From Synergistaceae bacterium (GTDB lineage Bacteria; Synergistota; Synergistia; Synergistales; Synergistaceae): a DNA stretch of 5,097 bases. A model generated the notes under the pieces. The model saw nothing but the letters and a program-made list of their open reading frames with translations. It was not told the DNA's origin and ran no database searches. Made by a program: the position numbers and the translations under genes. Below, piece by piece: positions 1 through 5,097 of the stretch; position 1 is the first letter of the stretch, and each line of letters begins with the position of its first letter. Where the stretch lies: contig JAISQP010000126.1 in assembly GCA_031274115.1 (NCBI GenBank), positions 1-5,097 on the forward strand, given 5' to 3'.

Positions 1-1467
1 AGCGTCGTCGCGCTGGAAGAAGGCGTATTCATCTCCGTGGATTCCGTTCTCGTCCATGCGGCGGAATAAATCCACCGCGCCTATATCCGGCGAAACTCCT
101 CCTGTTGAGGGGATCCAGCGGCTGGCCGGAATGCCCCCCGACGTGTGAGAGACCGTCACATATTCAACCGACGCCTCTACCCTCAATTGATCGGAGAACA
201 GATTCATGACCTTCTCCGCCGAGTGTCGCGCGATTCGGTTGTGCGCATAAAAGCCCTCGACGTCTTTGGGGATCGCGCGACCGCCAGGCGCCGCGTTGGC
301 GGGCGTGTCGCGCGATAATGGGAAGAGGCGCCCGATGACTGTTTCAGCGAGGTCGTTGCTGAAGTCGATGTTCGATGTGTTTGCCGCTAAGAATAGCCCG
401 AAGTTTTTTTCAGGTATCAGCATGAGGAAGCTGGAGTATCCCGGCATGTTTCCCGACTGTTGGAGCGTGCGGAGTCCTCCCGCGAATTTTTCGCGGTACG
501 CGAGCCCTGTGCCCTCTATCATCGGGTGAGGGCTGAAGTGTCTGCGCAGCATGCTGTTGGAGTACATGGCCGGCAATATTCTGCTCCGTCCCAGTGCGCC
601 CTCTCCGAGCTGGGCGAGCATGAGGCGTCCCATGTCTGACGCGGTGGCGCTCATGGCGACAGCCGGCATGTCGTAGTGATATGAGTATCCAACGGCGTGT
701 CCTTTATCGTCATAACCGGTTGCGAGGCGCTTTGCCTGTTCGTTTGTAGGCGAGAACGTGCTGTTTTTCATGTCGAGCGGCTGGAAGATGTGCCTTTCGA
801 TAGCGGAGGCGAAGTTCAGTCTCGAATAGCGCTCTATTATCGCGCCTATCAAAGAGTAACCCATGCTTGAATAACCATAGTACACACCAGGCGGCGCGTA
901 GCGCGCCGGCATTATCTTAGGGAGACGCGACGCGTAGTTTTTTTCGTCAGCGGATGTCGGAGCCTCTATCTCGAACTTTTTGCCGTCAAACCCACCGGTG
1001 TGCGTCAGCAGGCAACGGAGGGTTACCGCGTCCTTGAAGGATGACGGCAGACGCCACCTGCGAAGGTAGACGTTCACGTCCTCGTCGAGAGAGACTCGCC
1101 CTTTCTCGGCGAGCTGCAGCAACGCGGCGGCTGTGACTACAGTCGAGACAGAGCCGACCCTGAAGAGCGTCTCCTCCGGCAAAACTGGCCTCCCTGACTC
1201 TATGTCCGCGAGACCGTATCCCTTCAGGTAAATGACCTCTCCATTGCCGACCGCTACAAAAGCCATGCCCGGAATACGCCAATCACGCTGCACCCCGGCG
1301 AAAAAACCGTCGATAAACGAGGCGAACTCGCGCCGCTCTCCCTCCGTCCGGCGCGCTGACGCCGCGCGAGAGGGCGCCGCTTCCGCGGCGGCCTCCGAAA
1401 ATATCGTCAGCGACAGGAGGAGAAGCGTCTTGAAAAAAAAACTGTGAAAAAAACGGCGCGTCGCCAC
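1..1467 (-). CDS. Exported serine hydrolase of the beta-lactamase class C / PBP fold with degenerate active site (C-terminus missing)
   Basis: The frame stays open for 489 codons from a GTG at 1467 to the left edge, so the 3' end lies outside the window. The GTG is chosen because AAAGGAGG (1480-1473) sits 5 bases upstream and because a signal peptide follows at once: Arg4-Arg5, a hydrophobic core around residues 10-23, and a likely cleavage after Ala26-Ala27-Ala28. The next in-frame Met is residue 68, inside the fold. Family landmarks follow in order: a VGNGEVIYLKGYG strand (about 72-84), FRVGSVST (102-109), LLTHTGG (about 153-159), YSSMGYSLIG (199-208), and SGNMPGYSS (338-346). After about residue 385 comes a beta-rich C-terminal domain (GFYAHNR, then EKVMNLF) like that of other secreted members. 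These enzymes normally use Ser-x-x-Lys, Tyr-x-Asn and Lys/His-x-Gly. Here Ser106 and Tyr199 remain, but Lys is Thr109, Asn is Ser201 and the third motif begins with Gln337. Expected location is periplasmic or membrane-attached. Family assignment is firm; substrate and activity are unknown. Confidence 0.9.
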   Translation of the reverse strand, partial: MATRRFFHSFFFKTLLLLSLTIFSEAAAEAAPSRAASARRTEGERREFASFIDGFFAGVQRDWRIPGMAFVAVGNGEVIYLKGYGLADIESGRPVLPEETLFRVGSVSTVVTAAALLQLAEKGRVSLDEDVNVYLRRWRLPSSFKDAVTLRCLLTHTGGFDGKKFEIEAPTSADEKNYASRLPKIMPARYAPPGVYYGYSSMGYSLIGAIIERYSRLNFASAIERHIFQPLDMKNSTFSPTNEQAKRLATGYDDKGHAVGYSYHYDMPAVAMSATASDMGRLMLAQLGEGALGRSRILPAMYSNSMLRRHFSPHPMIEGTGLAYREKFAGGLRTLQQSGNMPGYSSFLMLIPEKNFGLFLAANTSNIDFSNDLAETVIGRLFPLSRDTPANAAPGGRAIPKDVEGFYAHNRIARHSAEKVMNLFSDQLRVEASVEYVTVSHTSGGIPASRWIPSTGGVSPDIGAVDLFRRMDENGIHGDEYAFFQRDDA

Positions 1468-1472
1468 CCCCT

Positions 1473-1480
1473 CCTCCTTT
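1473..1480 (-). promoter_or_regulatory. Ribosome binding site of the serine hydrolase gene
   Basis: On the minus strand AAAGGAGG ends 5 bases before the GTG at 1467. It is a near-perfect Shine-Dalgarno sequence. It decides the start of the leftward gene, because no ATG is available before the signal peptide. Confidence 0.75.
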
Positions 1481-1608
1481 GCCTTTCTTATCCGCTTGCG
1501 CGGTCCGTAAATTTCTATTACTCCGGACATTCTACACGACATTGCCGATAGGCGCATCCCTAAATCAGCCTTATGTATCGTTATACGTCTTGCACGCAAT
1601 AAATCGAA

Positions 1609-1636
1609 TTGAGATAAATGTCGTTTCTGCTATACT
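1609..1636 (+). promoter_or_regulatory. Sigma-70 type extended -10 promoter for the xseB operon
   Basis: TTGAGA (1609-1614) and TATACT (1631-1636) are separated by 16 bases, and TGC (1628-1630) directly precedes the -10 box as an extended -10 element. Transcription would begin near 1642-1644. That leaves a leader of about 23 bases before the xseB ATG at 1666, with the ribosome binding site inside it. It is the only strong promoter seen on the plus strand upstream of the packed genes, so it probably drives the whole operon. Read by eye, with no experimental support. Confidence 0.65.
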
Positions 1637-1650
1637 GGATTCAAATTAAA

Positions 1651-1657
1651 GAGGTGA
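1651..1657 (+). promoter_or_regulatory. Ribosome binding site of xseB
   Basis: GAGGTGA, complementary to the 16S 3' end, lies 8 bases before the ATG at 1666. It settles the start: an in-frame ATG at 1618 lies upstream of the -10 box and would not be on the transcript. Confidence 0.75.
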
Positions 1658-1665
1658 GACGGACC

Positions 1666-1878
1666 ATGAATTTCAGTAAGGATATGGAACGGTTGCAGGC
1701 TATAATTGAAGAATTCGAGTCGGAGGGTCCTGGTATGGAGGACTCTCTTGCCCTCTTCGAGGAGGGCGTTGGGTTGATCAGGAGCTGCAGAGAATACCTT
1801 GATGTGGCGAAGCGCAAAGTGACGGCGCTGATGGAAGACCAGGAAGTGGAGAGTGACCTTACCGATGGAGGAGAATAA
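1666..1878 (+). CDS. xseB: Exodeoxyribonuclease VII small subunit
   Basis: This 70-residue protein matches the XseB family in length and pattern. It has an N-terminal helix (FSKDMERLQAIIEEFES), then the signature MEDSLALFEEGVGLIRSC (about 25-42), then a second long helix with EYLDVAKRKV. XseB is a helical-hairpin protein. Several copies bind each XseA to form exonuclease VII, which degrades single-stranded DNA from both ends into short oligonucleotides in the cytoplasm. The ATG at 1666 is preferred over the in-frame ATG at 1618 because the latter lies inside the promoter and only 1666 has a ribosome binding site. It is the first gene of the operon, and its end overlaps the start of the prenyl synthase gene. 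The partner xseA, often directly upstream, is absent here: the upstream gene is the divergent serine hydrolase. Confidence 0.93.
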   Translation: MNFSKDMERLQAIIEEFESEGPGMEDSLALFEEGVGLIRSCREYLDVAKRKVTALMEDQEVESDLTDGGE

Positions 1879-2773
1879 AAGCGCTCTCGATGTTTTGAGC
1901 GAGCAGTACGTCTATTTGTTCGACGATCATCTGAAAAAGCTTCTCGCGGAGCCTCCGGGCGGAATTCCGGCGAGGCTCATGGAGTCCATGACTTACTCGC
2001 TCCTGGCGGGTGGAAAAAGATTGCGTCCCGCGCTCTGCCTGGCCGCTGCGGAGCGATGCGGAATCGGGCCTGAAAAAGCTCTGCCGATGGCAACCGCGCT
2101 TGAATTCATTCACACCGCGTCGCTGATACACGACGACCTTCCATGCATGGACGACGACGACCTGAGGAGAGGCCGTCCCACCAATCACAAGGCGTTTGGC
2201 GAGAGCCTCGCACTCGTAGCCGGAGACTCTCTCATGATCTGGGCGTTTGGCCACGCGCTCTCGCGTCTCGTCTATATGGGAATCCCCTGCGACCGGGTCG
2301 CAAAGGCCGTCGAAATACTCGCCGAGGCCGCGGGTCCTGTGGGAATGTGCGGAGGCCAGACGCTCGATACGGACGAAAAGAGCCGCGGAAAGAGCGATGA
2401 CTTCGTCTACAGCATAGCCAGGGCGAAGACTGCCGCGCTTATTCGGGCGTCTGTGGTCACGGGCGCGATCCTCGGGGATATCACGGACGCCGCGCTTCAA
2501 TGTTATTACGACTACGGTGCGCACCTCGGGCTCGCTTTTCAGATAGTCGACGATATCCTGGACGTCACGGCGAGCAGTGAGGAGCTTGGGAAGACGCCAC
2601 ATAAGGACGAAGCGCAGGGCAAACTGACGTTTGTATCCGCGTATGGGCTCGAAAAAGCGAAGAGCCTGGCTCTGGAGGAATCCGAGGAAGCATGGAGATC
2701 CCTGGAGGAGCTCTTTCCGGAGGGAGACCTGCTCATAGACCTCGCGAAATTCCTCGCGGCAAGAAGTTTCTGA
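1865..2773 (+). CDS. ispA: Trans-isoprenyl diphosphate synthase (farnesyl or geranylgeranyl diphosphate synthase)
   Basis: A 302-residue all-helical head-to-tail prenyltransferase that condenses isopentenyl diphosphate with an allylic diphosphate in the cytoplasm. Visible motifs are GGKRLRP (substrate binding, about residues 49-55), the first Asp-rich motif DDLPCMDDDD (90-99) followed by LRRGRPTNHKAFGE, GGQ-LD (about 163), the KT-ALIRASV helix, the second Asp-rich motif FQIVDDILD (Asp229, Asp230, Asp233) and GK-DE-QGK downstream. The two-residue insertion in the first motif marks the bacterial/plant type II group. Ala85 is at the fifth position before that motif, where E. coli and Geobacillus FPP synthases have Tyr, so a GGPP or longer product is possible and the symbol is provisional. 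Start: ATG 1865, with GGAGAGTGA eight bases upstream. An in-frame GTG at 1853 (four more residues, AGGA upstream) is the alternative. It overlaps xseB by 14 bases, and its TGA shares a base with the dxs ATG. Confidence 0.93.
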   Translation: MEENKSALDVLSEQYVYLFDDHLKKLLAEPPGGIPARLMESMTYSLLAGGKRLRPALCLAAAERCGIGPEKALPMATALEFIHTASLIHDDLPCMDDDDLRRGRPTNHKAFGESLALVAGDSLMIWAFGHALSRLVYMGIPCDRVAKAVEILAEAAGPVGMCGGQTLDTDEKSRGKSDDFVYSIARAKTAALIRASVVTGAILGDITDAALQCYYDYGAHLGLAFQIVDDILDVTASSEELGKTPHKDEAQGKLTFVSAYGLEKAKSLALEESEEAWRSLEELFPEGDLLIDLAKFLAARSF

Positions 2774-4767
2774 TGACTCGTCGGGCGGAAACGGCTCATT
2801 CCGGCGCCGATAAGAGCGCGCATACGCCGCGGAGCCTTTTGAGCTTCGTTAAGAACTACAGGGGGCTCGCATTGCTCGGAGAGGACGAGATAACCGTCCT
2901 CTGCCGCGAGATACGCGAACTCATAATAAAGGTAACGCTGAAAAACGGCGGCCATCTCGGAGGCTCGCTCGGGGCGGTAGAGCTATGCGTTGCGCTTCTC
3001 CGCGCCTTCAACCCCGAGAGGGACCGGATAGTCTTCGACGTCGGGCATCAGACTTACGCGTATAAGATTTTAACCGACCGGCTCGACCGTTTCCACACTC
3101 TCCGGACGAAAGGCGGCGTGTCCGGCTTTCCGCGTCGGGAGGAGAGCCCCTTCGACGTCTTTGATGTCGGGCACAGCAGCACGTCGATATCAGCGGCGCT
3201 GGGCTTCGCTAAGGCTAGAGACCTCCGTGGCCAGGGGCACGATGTGGTAGCTGTGATAGGGGACGGCGCCCTTTTAAACGGCCTCGCGCTCGAAGCCCTG
3301 AACAATATCGCGTCGTGTGATACGAAGCTGACTGTCATCCTGAACGACAACGAGATGTCGATCAACCCAAGGGTCGGGGGCATGGCCGAGCACCTGGCGA
3401 AGTTGTCGGTCAGCGTCCCATACAAGCGGCTGAAACAGTTCGTAAAGGATCAATGCAGGGCGATGTCCGATGGGAAAACTATGGAGGACAGGATTGGGAG
3501 GTTGAAGACGAAGCTGAAATCACTCCTTCTGCCGACAAACATCTTCGAAGCCATGAATATAAGCTACTGGGGGCCGTTCGACGGGCACAACGTTCTGGAG
3601 TTGGAGGAGATATTCGAGCTTTCGAAGCAGTACACGAGGTCGCTCCTGATACATGTCATTACGAAAAAGGGAAAGGGCTGTCCTGAAGCTGAGGCGATGC
3701 CTTCGATTTTCCACGGCGTCGGTTCGGGCACCGTTATAGGCGAAGCCGCTTCCGTGAGTGAGCTGCCTCGCGATTGGAGCCAGGCAGTCGCAGAGATCGC
3801 CTCCAAGCTCGCGAGGAAGGACTCGAGAGTCATGGCCGGGACAGCCGCTATGATGGATGGCACGCGGCTTCACGGTTTTAAAAACGAGTTTCCGGACAGG
3901 TTCTTCGACGTCGGCATAGCGGAGGGGCATATGCTGACCTTTGCGGCCGGTCTCGCGGCTGGAGGTATGCGTCCGATCGCGTGTATTTACTCGACGTTTC
4001 TCCAGAGGGCGATGGACCAGCTCGTGCATGACATCTGCATGCAGCGCTATCCTGTCCTGATCGCGGCTGACAGAGCGGGTCTCACGGGAGAGGACGGAGA
4101 GACCCATCAGGGTCTCTTTGATATGGCGTGGGGGATGAGCGTTCCTGAGCTTACGATCTGCGCGCCGAGAGATAGGGTCGATCTGGAGTTCATGATGTCA
4201 GGTTGGCTCGAAAGAAGCGGCCCGGTGTTGATGCGCTATCCGAAGGGGTTTGCGCCCGAGTCCATAGCCAGAGGGGAGGCGTCTTTCCCCGCGCCGTGGG
4301 GGAAGGCCGAAGTATTGAGGCGAGGGACCGAACTGTGCCTCATTGGAATCGGCGGCGTCGTAGAGACCCTGCTCGCGGCGGCGGCGGAGTGCGCCGCGAA
4401 AAACGCGGCCGGTCCCTCCGCCGTGGATCTTCGATTTGCGGCGCCTATGGATTGGGAGACAATAGACGAGCTTTTGACAGGACATTCCTTTGTCGTGGTT
4501 GCGGAGGACGGCTACGTCAGAGGTGGAGTCGGCGAATCGATCGCGGCCCGTGCCGCCGCTCTCGGTCTCGGGTGCAGGGTTACGGCGCTTGGAGTCAGGA
4601 ACTGCTATATAGCGCACGCATCCAGGAAGGAACAGCTCGACGAACAGGGCTTGACGGTTTCCGGCGTTATGAGGGCAGTCTCGGATTTATACAGTTTGGC
4701 AGGGCATCGTGGCGATATTGATGACGGCGATGACGGGGCGAAAAATTTCGACGCTGAGGCGTCTTGA
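2773..4767 (+). CDS. dxs: 1-deoxy-D-xylulose-5-phosphate synthase
   Basis: Dxs joins pyruvate and glyceraldehyde 3-phosphate, with thiamine diphosphate and Mg2+, into DXP and CO2. This is the entry step of the MEP isoprenoid pathway and also feeds thiamine and pyridoxal synthesis. Domain I has GGHLGGSLG (His61), VGHQTYAYK, GHSSTSIS (133-140), and the ThDP motif GDGALLNG (163-170) through NDNEMS (Asn193). GPFDGH (His272) follows. Domain II has DVGIAEGH with the catalytic Glu384, IYSTFLQRAMDQ (Tyr406, Arg412), DRAG (433-436) and ETHQG (His445). Domain III is the C-terminal transketolase fold ending with RGGVGES and GVMRAV. The usual family Gln after the catalytic Glu is Gly385. At 664 residues it exceeds the common 620-640, from about 20 extra N-terminal residues and a tail overlapping tlyA. 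The ATG at 2773 forms TGATG with the previous stop, suggesting translational coupling; the Shine-Dalgarno is weak. An in-frame ATG at 2692 lies deep inside the preceding gene and is unlikely. Confidence 0.95.
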   Translation: MTRRAETAHSGADKSAHTPRSLLSFVKNYRGLALLGEDEITVLCREIRELIIKVTLKNGGHLGGSLGAVELCVALLRAFNPERDRIVFDVGHQTYAYKILTDRLDRFHTLRTKGGVSGFPRREESPFDVFDVGHSSTSISAALGFAKARDLRGQGHDVVAVIGDGALLNGLALEALNNIASCDTKLTVILNDNEMSINPRVGGMAEHLAKLSVSVPYKRLKQFVKDQCRAMSDGKTMEDRIGRLKTKLKSLLLPTNIFEAMNISYWGPFDGHNVLELEEIFELSKQYTRSLLIHVITKKGKGCPEAEAMPSIFHGVGSGTVIGEAASVSELPRDWSQAVAEIASKLARKDSRVMAGTAAMMDGTRLHGFKNEFPDRFFDVGIAEGHMLTFAAGLAAGGMRPIACIYSTFLQRAMDQLVHDICMQRYPVLIAADRAGLTGEDGETHQGLFDMAWGMSVPELTICAPRDRVDLEFMMSGWLERSGPVLMRYPKGFAPESIARGEASFPAPWGKAEVLRRGTELCLIGIGGVVETLLAAAAECAAKNAAGPSAVDLRFAAPMDWETIDELLTGHSFVVVAEDGYVRGGVGESIAARAAALGLGCRVTALGVRNCYIAHASRKEQLDEQGLTVSGVMRAVSDLYSLAGHRGDIDDGDDGAKNFDAEAS

Positions 4768-5097
4768 CAGGCTCCTCGTCGAAAAAGGGCTGGCGCAGTC
4801 CAGGGACGCGGCGAAGGAACTGATATCACGCGGGGCGGTCAAGGTCTTTGGTTTTCCTCAAAAAAAGCCCGCGTCGATGTTTTCACAGGAAGCCGAGATA
4901 ACGGTCTCGGGCGGTGACGAGGCCCGATGGGTCGGAAGGGGCGCCATCAAGCTGATAAAAGGCCTCGACGAGTGGGAGATAGACGCCTCGGGTCTGGATT
5001 GCGTAGATATCGGCGCGTCGACCGGAGGTTTCACTCAGGCGCTTCTGGCAAGAGGAGCGCGCCGCGTAGCGGCGGTCGACGTCGGTTATGGACAGTT
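4721..5097 (+). CDS. tlyA: TlyA family rRNA (cytidine-2'-O)-methyltransferase / putative haemolysin (5' part only)
   Basis: The first 125 codons are visible before the window ends. An N-terminal S4 RNA-binding domain is clear (RLDRLLVEKGLAQSRDAAKELI, split as RLDRLLVEKGL at 14-24 and AQSRDAAKELI at 25-35, then GAVKVFG). Next comes the inter-domain motif WVGRGAIKL (70-78), which is YVSRGGxKL in most relatives; Lys77 matches the conserved Lys of the FtsJ-like fold. The SAM-binding motif DIGASTGGFT (96-105) and VAAVDVGYGQ follow. Characterised TlyA proteins 2'-O-methylate C1409 of 16S and/or C1920 of 23S rRNA; which sites are modified here cannot be told. The start is uncertain: ATG 4721 is chosen, ATG 4730 and GTG 4709 are in frame, and none has a strong ribosome binding site. 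From 4721 it overlaps the end of dxs by 47 bases in another frame, which suggests translational coupling within the operon. Confidence 0.9.
   Translation, partial: MTAMTGRKISTLRRLDRLLVEKGLAQSRDAAKELISRGAVKVFGFPQKKPASMFSQEAEITVSGGDEARWVGRGAIKLIKGLDEWEIDASGLDCVDIGASTGGFTQALLARGARRVAAVDVGYGQ

Larger units (their letters stand above)
1468..1665. other. Divergent intergenic region between the serine hydrolase and xseB
   Basis: This stretch of about 198 bases separates two genes that start away from each other. Its right half (about 1561-1650) is clearly AT-richer than the flanking genes. It holds the rightward promoter described separately. For the leftward gene I see only partial -10 matches on the minus strand: TAGAAT (1534-1529) and TATAAC (1585-1580), neither with a good -35 partner. 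Two short dyads lie in it: TTGCACGCAA (1590-1599) and GTAT-N4-ATAC (1575-1586). No small RNA, riboswitch or terminator is recognisable. Confidence 0.6.

Noticed and set aside
266..529. Plus-strand open frame of 87 codons and a similar one at 1232-1447
   Set aside because: Both lie opposite the serine hydrolase, whose minus-strand frame shows continuous family motifs; neither has a recognisable product.
1503..1528. Inverted repeat GTCCG-N16-CGGAC as a possible terminator or operator
   Set aside because: Only a 5-bp stem with a long loop and no T tract; it lies in the leader of the leftward gene where a terminator is not expected.
1618..1665. In-frame ATG at 1618 that would extend XseB by 16 residues
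   Set aside because: It lies between the -35 and -10 boxes of the promoter, has no ribosome binding site, and the extra residues are not part of the XseB pattern.
1859..2602. Long open frame of 247 codons on the minus strand opposite the prenyl synthase gene
   Set aside because: No recognisable motifs, and it lies wholly antisense to a clearly identified conserved gene. Long antisense frames are expected in G+C-rich codon usage.
2692..2772. ATG at 2692 as the start of dxs
   Set aside because: It would add 27 residues encoded inside the prenyl synthase gene. The ATG at 2773 forms the usual TGATG junction and already precedes the Dxs fold by about 20 residues.
3520..4107. Open frame of 195 codons on the minus strand opposite dxs
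   Set aside because: Antisense shadow of a well-conserved enzyme; composition rich in Arg and Ser with no family features.
4203..4721. Arg-rich open frame of 172 codons on the plus strand inside dxs
   Set aside because: It is the alternative frame of the C-terminal domain of Dxs. The low-complexity Arg/Gly composition is typical of out-of-frame reading of G+C-rich sequence.

Overview
The window is about 57% G+C and reads as an ordinary bacterial chromosome segment. No phage, insertion-sequence, CRISPR, tRNA or rRNA signal was seen. It has two divergent transcription units separated by a promoter region of about 200 bases. The order xseB, prenyl synthase gene, dxs, tlyA is a chromosomal arrangement known from Clostridia-like Firmicutes and Synergistota. 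With the G+C level and the exported serine hydrolase beside it, I lean towards Synergistota or a related anaerobe. This is an inference from gene order and protein flavour only.

Left part (1-1467, minus strand): a serine hydrolase of the class C beta-lactamase / penicillin-binding protein fold with a signal peptide. It runs off the left edge, so its C-terminus is missing. The fold is clear and the frame is intact, but all three active-site motifs are altered: SxxK reads SVST, YxN reads YSS, and the K/H-x-G motif reads QSG. It may be a non-catalytic or mechanistically altered member.

Middle (1468-1665): a divergent intergenic region. It carries a convincing extended -10 promoter firing rightward into xseB, and only weak candidates for the leftward gene.

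Right part (1666-5097, plus strand): a tightly packed operon in which every junction overlaps. It encodes XseB (small subunit of exonuclease VII), a trans-isoprenyl diphosphate synthase of the IspA/CrtE type, Dxs (first enzyme of the MEP isoprenoid pathway) and the start of TlyA (rRNA 2'-O-methyltransferase / haemolysin family, cut by the right edge). Dxs makes DXP at the head of the pathway and the prenyl synthase joins the resulting C5 units, so entry and chain-elongation steps are co-transcribed. The prenyl synthase has Ala at the fifth position before its first Asp-rich motif, where known bacterial farnesyl diphosphate synthases carry Tyr. Its product may therefore be longer than C15.

I found no wholly new system. 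The items most worth checking are the degenerate serine hydrolase and the product length of the prenyl synthase.
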